From Ruegeria sp. HKCCD4315 (GTDB taxonomy: Bacteria > Pseudomonadota > Alphaproteobacteria > Rhodobacterales > Rhodobacteraceae): a DNA stretch of 64,000 nucleotides. The stretch lies in assembly GCF_013112245.1 (NCBI RefSeq), contig NZ_WVRN01000001.1, positions 1,306,501 to 1,370,500 on the forward strand. The letters are read 5' to 3'. Below are positions 55,717 to 63,487 of the stretch, in pieces (position 1 is the first letter of the stretch; each line of letters begins with the position of its first letter). The notes below the pieces were generated by a model. It saw nothing but the letters and a program-made list of their open reading frames with translations. It was not told the DNA's origin and ran no database searches. Position numbers and translations under genes: made by a program.

Positions 55717-56847
55717 ATGGAATTGATCGGGAAAGGCAATTGGGGTCCATCGGTGTCAGGTAACGCAACTCCTCCACGTCTGGAAATTCGCAACATTATC
55801 CGCCGCTTCGAGGGGCGGGTTGTGGTGGATGACGTGTCACTGACCGTTCAGGCGGGCAAGGTGACGTGTTTGTTGGGGCCGTCGGGCTGCGGCAAATCCA
55901 CGACGCTGCGCATGATCGCCGGGGTCGAGATGCAGGACTCGGGCGAGATATACGTAGATGGCAAGCTGATTTGCGACACTGTCTTCCGGGTTCCCCCGGA
56001 ACGGCGAGAGATTGGCCTGATGTTTCAGGATTTCGCGCTGTTTCCACATCTGAGCGTGGCCAACAATGTCGCTTTTGGCCTGAAAGGCAGCAAGGATGAA
56101 AAACGCGCCCGGGTTGAAGAACTGCTTCGCAAAGTAGATCTGATGCGCTTCATCGACGGGTTTCCGCATCAGTTGTCTGGGGGTGAGCAGCAGCGTGTGG
56201 CGCTAGCCCGCGCCTTGGCACCGCGCCCTCGGATCATGTTGATGGATGAGCCGTTTTCTGGTCTCGACAACCGTCTGCGTGATGGCATTCGGGACGAAAC
56301 GCTGTCCATCCTCAAGGAAGAGGACGCCGCCGTTTTGCTGGTCACGCACGAGCCGGAAGAGGCGATGCGCATGGCGGATGAGATCGCGCTGATGCGGCGT
56401 GGTAAGGTGGTGCAGCAAGGCGCGCCCTATAACGTTTACACTCGACCAGCAGATAAAGCTGCCGTGGCTTTTTTCAGTGATGTCAACGTGTTGCGGGCGC
56501 AAGTCAATGGGGCGTTGGCTGATACGCCGTTTGGTCAGTTTCTTGCGCCAGGTATCCCGGATGGAACAGATGTCGAAATTGTATTCCGCCCGCAGCACGT
56601 CAAGCTGGACTTTGACCGCAACGGTAAGGGGCCTTCGCCTACGCCCTCGGCTGGTGTGGCTGCGCGGGGCGTGGTCGAGCGTGCGCGCTTTCTTGGAAAC
56701 GAAAGCCTTGTAGAGTTTCGCATGGATTATGATGGCTCGATCCTCAAGGCGACGGTTCCAAATGTCTTTGTGCCGGGTCCGGGTCGCGTCATGTGGCTGA
56801 CCATTCGCCGGGACAGGTGTTTTGTATTCCCCGAGAGCAAAACCTGA
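55717..56847 (+). CDS. ABC transporter ATP-binding protein (iron/polyamine FbpC-like)
   Basis: A 376-residue single ATPase subunit: Walker A GPSGCGKS (54-61), Q-loop MFQDFALFPHLSV, signature LSGGEQQR, Walker B IMLMDEP and H in LVTHEPEEA. The C-terminal 130 residues form the TOBE regulatory domain (DGTDVEIVFRPQHVKLDF, GNESLVEFRMDYDGSILKATVP). The architecture equals FbpC/PotA/UgpC ATPases. No permease or binding-protein gene is nearby, so it must serve a transporter encoded elsewhere. It follows arsM by 45 bases. Confidence 0.85.
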   Translation: MELIGKGNWGPSVSGNATPPRLEIRNIIRRFEGRVVVDDVSLTVQAGKVTCLLGPSGCGKSTTLRMIAGVEMQDSGEIYVDGKLICDTVFRVPPERREIGLMFQDFALFPHLSVANNVAFGLKGSKDEKRARVEELLRKVDLMRFIDGFPHQLSGGEQQRVALARALAPRPRIMLMDEPFSGLDNRLRDGIRDETLSILKEEDAAVLLVTHEPEEAMRMADEIALMRRGKVVQQGAPYNVYTRPADKAAVAFFSDVNVLRAQVNGALADTPFGQFLAPGIPDGTDVEIVFRPQHVKLDFDRNGKGPSPTPSAGVAARGVVERARFLGNESLVEFRMDYDGSILKATVPNVFVPGPGRVMWLTIRRDRCFVFPESKT

Positions 56848-56961
56848 CCTGACGATTTCCACCCAAGTGGTGCGCGAAAGCCTCAGATTGCAGTCCTGCG
56901 TCGCTTGCCGCAACGCAGGCCGGGGTCTATCAAGGGCCAAACGCGGGGGTAAAACGGGCAT

Positions 56962-57744
56962 ATGCGTATTCTTCTGACCAATGATGACGGGATCAACGCT
57001 CCGGGCTTGATCACGCTTGAGGCGATTGCGGCCGAACTGGCTGGGCCGGATGGCGAAGTTTGGGTGGTTGCGCCTGCCTTCGAGCAATCCGGGGTCGGGC
57101 ATTGCATCAGCTACACCCATCCCACAATGATCGCCAAGCTGAGCGAGCGGCGCTATGCAGCCGAAGGCTCGCCTGCGGATTGTGTTTTGGCGGGGCTGCA
57201 TGATGTGATGGCAGACCGCCGACCCGATCTGGTTTTGTCCGGTGTAAACCGGGGGAACAACTCGGCTGAGAACACGCTTTATTCCGGCACGATTGGCGGT
57301 GCGATGGAGGCAGCCCTGCAAGGTGTGCCTGCAATTGCACTGTCGCAGTATTTCGGCCCGCGCAATCTTGGGCTGGATGATCCGTTTGAGGCCGCCGCAC
57401 GCTTTGGCGCTGATCTGGTCCGGCGTATTCTGGATGCCAATCCGGCCGAGCAGGGCGATTACCGCCTGTTCTATAACGTGAATTTCCCACCCGTTCCGGC
57501 AGATGAGGTGCTGGGCACGCGCGTTGCAGCGCAGGGCTTCCGGCGCGACACGCATTTCTCGGTCGAACCGCACAGCTCGCCCTCGGGGCGGCGGTTCCTG
57601 TGGATCAAAGGCGGTTATCAGCACAACCCAACCGCCCCGGGCACCGATGCGGCGGTCAATTTGGAAGGCTATATCTCGGTCACGCCAATGCGTGCTGACC
57701 TGACCGCCTACGACATGCTGGAGGCGCTGAAGGCAGTCGAATGA
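56962..57744 (+). CDS. surE: 5'/3'-nucleotidase SurE
   Basis: SurE is a metal-dependent nucleotidase and exopolyphosphatase important in stationary-phase survival. The 260-residue protein begins [15 protein letters not shown], with metal Asp pair and the Asn-rich [23 protein letters not shown]; both are family marks. [11 protein letters not shown] and the later [13 protein letters not shown] fit. The surE-pcm-nlpD order matches the classic surE-pcm-nlpD-rpoS arrangement of gammaproteobacteria, without rpoS. Its stop overlaps pcm start by four bases. Confidence 0.95.
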   Translation: MRILLTNDDGINAPGLITLEAIAAELAGPDGEVWVVAPAFEQSGVGHCISYTHPTMIAKLSERRYAAEGSPADCVLAGLHDVMADRRPDLVLSGVNRGNNSAENTLYSGTIGGAMEAALQGVPAIALSQYFGPRNLGLDDPFEAAARFGADLVRRILDANPAEQGDYRLFYNVNFPPVPADEVLGTRVAAQGFRRDTHFSVEPHSSPSGRRFLWIKGGYQHNPTAPGTDAAVNLEGYISVTPMRADLTAYDMLEALKAVE

Positions 57745-58391
57745 GCGGACTGGACCCTGAAACCGTAATGCAGTTCCTGTTTGCCCTGCGCAAACGGGGC
57801 GTGACCGATGCGCGCGTTCTGGCAGCGATGGAGCAGGTGGACCGGGGCCGGTTTGTCACCGGCCTGTTTGCAGACCGCGCTTATGAGGACATGCCGCTTC
57901 CGATTGCCTGCGGCCAGACGATCAGCCAGCCTTCGGTTGTCGGGCTGATGACGCAGGCGCTGGATGTGCGTGCACGGGACACCGTGCTCGAGATTGGCAC
58001 TGGTTCAGGCTATCAGGCGGCGATCCTGTCCAAGCTGGCGCGCCGGGTTTACACGGTCGAACGCCACAGGCGGTTGGTCAATGAAACGGGTAAGCTGTTT
58101 GCCGACCTGGGACTGACGAATATCACTGCCATGTTGTCGGATGGATCCTTTGGTTTGCCGGAACAGGCGCCGTTTGATCGGATCATTGTGACCGCAGCGG
58201 CCGAAGACCCTCCGGGCCCGCTCTTGGCGCAGCTGAAAATCGGGGGTATTATGGTTTTACCCGTGGGTCAGTCGGACGCCGTGCAGCAGTTGATCAAAGT
58301 GACGCGCACTGAAACCGGTCTGGACTATGATGAATTGACGTCGGTTCGTTTTGTGCCTCTGCTGGAGGGGCTTGGGAAGGACGAGACGTAA
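57741..58391 (+). CDS. pcm: Protein-L-isoaspartate O-methyltransferase
   Basis: Pcm repairs isoaspartate damage in proteins using S-adenosylmethionine. The 216-residue product has [23 protein letters not shown], the SAM loop [45 protein letters not shown] and GGIMVLPVG, all expected. Overlap of start with the surE stop shows coupling. Length typical. Confidence 0.95.
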   Translation: MSGLDPETVMQFLFALRKRGVTDARVLAAMEQVDRGRFVTGLFADRAYEDMPLPIACGQTISQPSVVGLMTQALDVRARDTVLEIGTGSGYQAAILSKLARRVYTVERHRRLVNETGKLFADLGLTNITAMLSDGSFGLPEQAPFDRIIVTAAAEDPPGPLLAQLKIGGIMVLPVGQSDAVQQLIKVTRTETGLDYDELTSVRFVPLLEGLGKDET

Positions 58392-58453
58392 CAGGCTTTG
58401 TGAATTGGTCGCCGGAACCCCGGACAACAGGGGCAGGCTTTGAGGACAGAATT

Positions 58454-59629
58454 ATGAAAGCAGTATCCAAATCAGCTATGCGCCGCTGCGCGACCGGACT
58501 GGTCGCTGTCGTCGTTTTGGCCGGGTGTGAAGGGCCCTTGGACTATGATCTGCGTGGGCAGGTCGGTGGGTTCTCGACTGCCGATGCGGCGCAAGCTTCC
58601 ACCACATCGCGGCCCACACCGGACAGCCGGGGTGTGATCACTTATCCCAACTATCAGGTTGCCGTAGCCCGTCGGGGCGACACAGTGCGTGACGTTGCCG
58701 CGCGTGTTGGCCTGCCGGAAAGTGAGTTGTCGCGCTTCAACGGATTGCAGGCCACCGACAGTTTGCGAGAAGGCGAAGTGCTGGCCTTGCCGCGCTCGGT
58801 CGGTGCCGGTAGCGGGGTGGATATCGCTTCGGTGGCCGGAAGTGCGATCGATCAGGCCCCGGATACGGGTTCGGTTCAGACAACGACATTGGAACCAGCG
58901 AAACCCGCGCCAACCGCCGCCCCTGTGCCTTCGGGGCCGGAACCGGTCCGGCACAAGGTCAAACGGGGCGAGACGGCCTATACCATCTCGAGGCTCTATC
59001 AGGTGCCGGTCGACGCGCTTGCGGAGTGGAACGGGCTTGGGCCCGATTTTACCGTGCGCGAAGGTCAGTTTCTATTGATTCCGGTCAAGAACCAGCCTGC
59101 ACCACGGCAAAGCGCTGCGGCGGCTGCGGCACCTGTTGCGGCCACTGAAGTGACCGAGCCGGGGCAGGGATCGCCAACACCGACCCCGCCAAGCGCCACC
59201 CAGCCGCTGCCTGAAGAAAAAGTTGCACCCAAAGCTGAGGCACCGGATGTGACGGCCGAAGCCCCGACCAATACGCGCTCTTCGGCCCTTTCACTGCCAG
59301 TAAGCGGTACCATCATCCGTGGCTACAACAAGGGCAAGAATGAAGGCATCGACATAGCCGCAGCACCCGGTACGGCTGTAACAGCGGCCGAGGCAGGTAC
59401 GGTTGCGGCGATAACGGCGGATGCGGATCAGGTTCCGATCATCGTGGTTAAACACAAAAACGATCTGCTGACAGTTTATGCCAACGTAGACGACATTACC
59501 GTAAAGAAAGGTGACCGCGTGCGTCGTGGTCAAAAGCTGGCGCAGTTGCGGGGTGGAGACAACGCCTATGTACATTTTGAAGTGCGCAAAGGGTTCGAGT
59601 CTGTTGATCCAGAGCCCTACCTGAAGTGA
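58454..59629 (+). CDS. nlpD: NlpD-like lipoprotein with LysM and degenerate LytM domain
   Basis: A 391-residue lipoprotein: signal to the lipobox LAGC, two LysM domains (about 60-112, VAVARRGDTVRDVAARVGLPESELSRFNG, and 165-208, KVKRGETAYTISRLYQVPVDALAEWNG), a proline/acidic linker and an M23 (LytM) domain near 285-391. Its zinc ligands are changed: NEGIDIAAAPGTAV lacks the first His, and YANVDD replaces the usual YAH motif. As in E. coli NlpD/EnvC, this suggests an activator of amidases rather than a peptidase. ATG 58454 is chosen; a start 18 codons upstream lacks a lipoprotein pattern. It follows surE and pcm. Confidence 0.88.
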   Translation: MKAVSKSAMRRCATGLVAVVVLAGCEGPLDYDLRGQVGGFSTADAAQASTTSRPTPDSRGVITYPNYQVAVARRGDTVRDVAARVGLPESELSRFNGLQATDSLREGEVLALPRSVGAGSGVDIASVAGSAIDQAPDTGSVQTTTLEPAKPAPTAAPVPSGPEPVRHKVKRGETAYTISRLYQVPVDALAEWNGLGPDFTVREGQFLLIPVKNQPAPRQSAAAAAAPVAATEVTEPGQGSPTPTPPSATQPLPEEKVAPKAEAPDVTAEAPTNTRSSALSLPVSGTIIRGYNKGKNEGIDIAAAPGTAVTAAEAGTVAAITADADQVPIIVVKHKNDLLTVYANVDDITVKKGDRVRRGQKLAQLRGGDNAYVHFEVRKGFESVDPEPYLK

Positions 59630-59637
59630 GGATGAAT

Positions 59638-59687
59638 GGCCCGTTTCGGGCCATGCCTCCGGCGGGAGTATTTTTGAAAAGATGAAG
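59638..59687. repeat. 3'-end hairpin/T-run element, copy E
   Basis: GGCCCG-TTT-CGGGCC (59638-59652) is followed by ATGCCTCCGGCGGGAG, TATTTTT, GAAAAGATGAAG. It starts eight bases after the nlpD stop and ends four bases before the WYL-regulator stop. Copy F has the same GGCCC...GGGCCATGCCTCCGG order. Confidence 0.85.
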
Positions 59688-59691
59688 AAGG

Positions 59692-60363
59692 TCAGACGTT
59701 TGGGTCGTAGTCGCTCAGGCGTTTGCCGGGTTCGTCCGCAAAGAGTTCCGGCAACGGCGCGATAGTTTCGATCAGGTCGATACGGAAGACGCGGAAACCC
59801 TGACGAAGTTCGCACCAAGCGGTGAGGGTCCAGACGCGGCCCCAGTATTCCATGTGAAGCGGGCGGATGGTGCGTTCGGTCAGAACCCCGTCGATCCTTT
59901 GATATGACAAGCGAAGTTTCTGGCGCGATTTGATGGCTGCGCGGATCGGGGCCATATGTGCCAGCCCACGGGCGGCATCGGCAAAGGGGTAAACGGCGAA
60001 CTTCCATGCGTCGGCTTCGGCTATTACCTGCGTGGGCAAGACGGCATCGATTTTGTCAGCCAGAGAATTGGCAGCGGCTTTCAGGTCAGGATCGGCGGCC
60101 TCGGCCACGATAGCCATACCGAGGTTGAGCGCTTCAAGCTCGGCTGTAGTCAGGTTCAGCGGGGGCAGGGTGATCTGCTCGCGCACCATGTAGCCCACGC
60201 CGCGTTCGCCTTCGACCGGAACACCCGAAGCCACCAGCGTATCCATATCGCGATAGATGGTGCGGACCGATACCTCGAGCCGGTCCGCAATGTCCTGCGC
60301 ACGGTGCAGTTTGCCGTCGCGCAGGATCTGTATGATGTCGAAAAGACGATCCGTGCGGCGCAT
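59692..60363 (-). CDS. WYL-domain (YafY-type) transcriptional regulator
   Basis: A 223-residue regulator with an N-terminal HTH_11 domain (RRTDRLFDIIQILRDGKLHRAQDIADRLEVSVRTIYRDMDTL) and a WYL-type ligand domain (IKSRQKLRLSYQRIDG, RTIRPLHMEYWGRVWTLTAWCELRQGFRVFRIDLIE). It follows the monooxygenase-like gene by 21 bases on the same strand, so it is probably the second gene of that operon and controls its own promoter through the palindrome at 60737-60762. Confidence 0.88.
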   Translation of the reverse strand: MRRTDRLFDIIQILRDGKLHRAQDIADRLEVSVRTIYRDMDTLVASGVPVEGERGVGYMVREQITLPPLNLTTAELEALNLGMAIVAEAADPDLKAAANSLADKIDAVLPTQVIAEADAWKFAVYPFADAARGLAHMAPIRAAIKSRQKLRLSYQRIDGVLTERTIRPLHMEYWGRVWTLTAWCELRQGFRVFRIDLIETIAPLPELFADEPGKRLSDYDPNV

Positions 60364-60384
60364 ATTACGCCGTCCAGACCGCGC

Positions 60385-60690
60385 TTAGGCGGTCATGTTC
60401 CATAACACGTTCTCGTGGCGCATCTGAATGCTGTCAGGATTGATGGCTGCCATCAGACCGGCGCAGAAGTCCTGTTGTGGGAATTGCGCGGCGGCGTCTT
60501 TGGCCGCCTTCATGTCCGTCCAGACGACATAATCGGTCCAACGCCCGTCTTCGCCCTGGCTCAACTGGCGATGGGCGAAGCCCGGTGCGCTGCGGACAAA
60601 GGCTTCTGAGGCTTGGCTGAGTTTCACAAATTCTTCCGGTGTGGTGCCATTGGCAAGGGTGAAGGTGACGATTTCAGCAACATGGGTCAT
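60385..60690 (-). CDS. Antibiotic-biosynthesis-monooxygenase-like (ABM) small protein
   Basis: A 101-residue dimeric alpha+beta barrel type protein: HVAEIVTFTLANGTTPEEFVKLSQASEAFVRSAPGF, then GRWTDYVVWTDMKAAKDAAAQFPQ and PDSIQMRHENVLW. ABM-like proteins bind or oxidise small aromatics or haem-like ligands; catalysis is not shown here. It is the first gene of a two-gene operon with the WYL regulator and the target of the palindrome about 47 bases upstream. Confidence 0.72.
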   Translation of the reverse strand: MTHVAEIVTFTLANGTTPEEFVKLSQASEAFVRSAPGFAHRQLSQGEDGRWTDYVVWTDMKAAKDAAAQFPQQDFCAGLMAAINPDSIQMRHENVLWNMTA

Positions 60691-60736
60691 TTGGGTCTCC
60701 GTTGACCAGGTTTCGATACCGTCTTCGTAATGCTAC

Positions 60737-60762
60737 CCAACTGACATAAACCTGTCAGTTGG
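60737..60762. promoter_or_regulatory. Perfect 10-bp inverted repeat, likely WYL-regulator operator
   Basis: CCAACTGACA, six bases, TGTCAGTTGG is a perfect inverted repeat centred about 60 bases upstream of the monooxygenase-like start. A CTGACA/TGTCAG core is an arrangement I associate with YafY/WYL-type regulators. It lies in the 222-base gap to tatA, which shows nothing else clear. Confidence 0.65.
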
Positions 60763-60912
60763 AAAATGCGAGCCCTTAGATTCTGCGGGATCATATCAAT
60801 TTTTACCTTCAAACAGCACTTGTTCCCTTTTGAGGCAACGCATCCGGGCGTAAACACAGAGCCAGTTCATATTCCCGGCACGTAAGGGTGCCGATGAAAG
60901 AGGAGAAAAGAC

Positions 60913-61128
60913 ATGCTCAACAATATCGGCCTTCCCGGTCTTCTGCTGATCGCCGTTGTGGTTCTGGTTCTGTTTGGCCGCGGCAAGATCAGCTCGCTGA
61001 TGGGTGAAGTTGGCAAAGGTATCACCGCCTTCAAGAAGGGCGTGAAGGATGGCACGGAAGAGCTGGAACAAGATGCGTCCGAGATGGCCAAGGACGTCAC
61101 TCCTGAAACCGAGAAAGACAAGGCGTAA
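60913..61128 (+). CDS. tatA: Sec-independent translocase TatA
   Basis: TatA forms the pore for folded, twin-arginine-bearing proteins. The 71-residue protein has one N-terminal span ([16 protein letters not shown]), the hinge FGRGKI, an amphipathic helix ([18 protein letters not shown]) and an acidic tail. GAGGAGAA precedes the start. It begins the operon tatA-tatB-tatC. Confidence 0.95.
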   Translation: MLNNIGLPGLLLIAVVVLVLFGRGKISSLMGEVGKGITAFKKGVKDGTEELEQDASEMAKDVTPETEKDKA

Positions 61129-61134
61129 GCGCAG

Positions 61135-61593
61135 ATGTTTGATCTGGGCTGGACCGAACTTCTGGTCATCGGCATCGTTGCCCTGATCGTTGTGGGGCCG
61201 AAGGACCTGCCGGTGTTGTTCCGCAATGTCGGGCGTTTTGTCGGCAAAGCCCGTGGCATGGCGCGCGAATTCAGCAGCGCCATGAACGAGGCTGCGGATC
61301 AGGCTGGCGTGAACGAGATCAAGAAAGGTCTCGACGCTGCCGCGAATCCTGTGGGTTCTGCCATGGACGGTGTCAAACAAGCCGCGCAGGATATGGCCAA
61401 AAGCATCGATCCTACCAAGTTCGATCCTGACAGCGAAACCGGCAAACTGGCGGCAGAACGGGCCGAGCAGGCCAAGAAAATTCAGGCCACCACAGCACGT
61501 GCCGCCGCCGAACGCAAAGCCAAGGAAGCTGCCGACGCATTGGCCAAGGCTGAAGAGGCCGAGGCTGCGCTGAACACTGAAAGCAAGACATGA
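61135..61593 (+). CDS. tatB: Sec-independent translocase TatB
   Basis: TatB, with TatC, forms the substrate receptor. The 152-residue product begins [26 protein letters not shown], the TatB hallmark (Glu 8 and Pro-Lys-Asp-Leu-Pro), then a long amphipathic helix ([28 protein letters not shown]) and an alanine/lysine-rich end. Its stop overlaps tatC start by four bases. Confidence 0.95.
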   Translation: MFDLGWTELLVIGIVALIVVGPKDLPVLFRNVGRFVGKARGMAREFSSAMNEAADQAGVNEIKKGLDAAANPVGSAMDGVKQAAQDMAKSIDPTKFDPDSETGKLAAERAEQAKKIQATTARAAAERKAKEAADALAKAEEAEAALNTESKT

Positions 61594-62471
61594 GCAAGAC
61601 CGACGAGATCGAAGATACCTCGGCCCCCCTGATCGAGCATCTGGCCGAGCTGCGCACGCGGTTGATACACTGCGTCGTGGCTTTTCTGGTCGGGATGATC
61701 ATCTGCTTTACCGTGGCCACGCCGCTTTTTAACTTTCTGACCAATCCCCTATGCGAGGTACTGACTGAGCGTGGACAGGATTGCGGCCTGATTTTCATCT
61801 CGCCACAGGAAGGTTTCTTTGTGGCCATCAAGGTCTCGTTGCTGGGCGGGTTCATTCTGGCGTTTCCCTATATCGGGATGCAGATGTGGCGCTTTGTGGC
61901 GCCGGGGCTGTATAAGTCGGAAAAGAACGCGTTTTTGCCCTTCATGCTGGCCTCGCCCTTCATGTTCCTTCTGGGCGCAAGCTTCGCGTTCTATGTCGTC
62001 ACGCCACTGGCCTATGATTTCTTCCTTGGGTTCCAGCAATTTGGTGCTGAAGGTGAAGCCGTAGCAGATGGTGCAACTGCTGCACCTCTGAGCGTGGTTT
62101 TCCAGGGCTCAGCACAGGAATACCTGAACCTGACGATCAAGTTCATCGTGGCTTTCGGGCTGTGCTTCCAACTGCCGGTTCTTTTGACCCTCATGGGCAA
62201 GGCGGGACTGGTCAGCGCCGAAGGCCTGGGTGCCGTGCGCAAATATGCAGTCGTAGGCATTCTGGTGCTGGCTGCTATCGTGACGCCCCCGGATGTAATC
62301 ACGCAGATCATCCTCTTTGTTGTGGTTTATGGCCTTTACGAAATTTCGATCTTCCTGGTCGCTCGGGTCGAACGCAAGCGCGAAGAACAACTGCGTGCCG
62401 ACGGCTATTACGACGATGAAGAGGCTGAAGCGGATGCCGATCATATGCAGGATTACGAAGAAAAATCGTGA
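61590..62471 (+). CDS. tatC: Sec-independent translocase TatC
   Basis: TatC is the six-span receptor of the Tat system. The 293-residue product begins with the conserved [12 protein letters not shown] (14-25), then [53 protein letters not shown] segment [17 protein letters not shown] and [20 protein letters not shown], all family marks. A charged C-terminal tail ends in [12 protein letters not shown]. An intrinsic terminator follows. Confidence 0.95.
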   Translation: MSKTDEIEDTSAPLIEHLAELRTRLIHCVVAFLVGMIICFTVATPLFNFLTNPLCEVLTERGQDCGLIFISPQEGFFVAIKVSLLGGFILAFPYIGMQMWRFVAPGLYKSEKNAFLPFMLASPFMFLLGASFAFYVVTPLAYDFFLGFQQFGAEGEAVADGATAAPLSVVFQGSAQEYLNLTIKFIVAFGLCFQLPVLLTLMGKAGLVSAEGLGAVRKYAVVGILVLAAIVTPPDVITQIILFVVVYGLYEISIFLVARVERKREEQLRADGYYDDEEAEADADHMQDYEEKS

Positions 62472-62490
62472 TCTATAGAAAATACTGAAC

Positions 62491-62520
62491 AAGGCGTGCC
62501 GATCTCTGGCGCGCCTTTTT
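62491..62520 (+). terminator. Rho-independent terminator after tatC
   Basis: AAGGCGTGCC and GGCGCGCCTT pair over ten positions (one G-T) around a GATCTCT loop, followed by TTT. It ends the tatABC transcript. Confidence 0.85.
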
Positions 62521-62584
62521 CGTTTCCGCCTCTTGTTGCGCCGGAAGGAACATGGTTTGAACACCAAAACGACCGGAGGCCCCT

Positions 62585-63427
62585 ATGGATGATCAAGCCC
62601 TGAACCGTATTGCTGATGCGCTGGACCGCATGGCACCGGCCCCATTGGCTGCCCCGGATTTTGACGAAGCCCCTGCATTTGTCTGGCATGTGGAACCCGA
62701 CCGGTTAGAGCCTGTGAACCAGGTCAACCGCGTCGATTTGGACTTGTTGGTCGGCATCAATCGGTCGCGCGACACCTTGCTTGATAACACGCGTCGGTTT
62801 GCCGCCGGATACAAGGCGAACAACGCGTTGTTGTGGGGCGCGCGGGGCATGGGGAAGTCCAGCCTTGTCAAGGCAGTGCACGGAACCCTGCAATCGGACC
62901 ATCCGGATTTGAAGCTGGTCGAATTGCAACGCGAGGATATGGCGTCGGTTGCACGCCTTCTGAACCATCTGCGCGCTGCGCCGCACCGGTTCATCCTGTT
63001 CTGCGACGATCTTTCGTTCAGCCATGATGACCAGCATTACAAATCGCTCAAGGCCGTTCTGGACGGTGGTATTGAAGGTCGCCCGGAAAATGTTGTTTTC
63101 TACGCCACCTCGAACCGTCGTCACCTGATGCCAAGGGACATGATCGAAAACGAACGCTCCAGCGCCATTAACCCATCCGAGGCGGTTGAGGAAAAGGTTT
63201 CGCTGTCCGACCGTTTTGGACTTTGGCTGGGCTTTCACCCCTGCGATCAGGACGAATATCTGGCCATGATTGACCGCTATTGCGCGGCCTATGGCGTATC
63301 GGTCGATGCAGGCACTCTGAGGGCCGAAGCCATTGAGTGGCAAGCCACGCGCGGCTCACGCTCAGGCCGCGTTGCCTGGCAATTCTTTGTCGATCTGGCC
63401 GGTCGCAACGGCGTTCACATCGCCTGA
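62585..63427 (+). CDS. DUF815 family AAA+ ATPase
   Basis: A 280-residue P-loop protein of the DUF815 family. It has Walker A GARGMGKS (85-92), Walker B FILFCDDLSF and an arginine-rich sensor region (FYATSNRRHLMPRDM, RSGRVAWQFFVDLA). AGGCCCCT is near the start ATG 62585. The family is common beside tat or ribosome-related genes and of unknown function, thought to be a nucleoprotein or chaperone-like ATPase. Confidence 0.88.
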   Translation: MDDQALNRIADALDRMAPAPLAAPDFDEAPAFVWHVEPDRLEPVNQVNRVDLDLLVGINRSRDTLLDNTRRFAAGYKANNALLWGARGMGKSSLVKAVHGTLQSDHPDLKLVELQREDMASVARLLNHLRAAPHRFILFCDDLSFSHDDQHYKSLKAVLDGGIEGRPENVVFYATSNRRHLMPRDMIENERSSAINPSEAVEEKVSLSDRFGLWLGFHPCDQDEYLAMIDRYCAAYGVSVDAGTLRAEAIEWQATRGSRSGRVAWQFFVDLAGRNGVHIA

Positions 63428-63433
63428 TCCCAG

Positions 63434-63483
63434 CTTCATCTGGCTAAAAATACCTCCGCCGGAGGCATGGCCCGCAAGGGCCA
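63434..63483. repeat. 3'-end hairpin/T-run element, copy F (reverse)
   Basis: On the minus strand: TGGCCC-TTGC-GGGCCA (63483-63468), TGCCTCCGGCGGAGG, TATTTTT, AGCCAGATGAAG. It begins six bases after the DUF815 stop, between convergent genes, and is copy E in opposite orientation. Confidence 0.88.
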
Positions 63484-63487
63484 TTTC

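Noticed and set aside
56203..57624. 473-codon minus-strand open frame
   Set aside because: Spans the ABC ATPase 3' half, the gap and most of surE on the wrong strand. Both sense genes are well supported.
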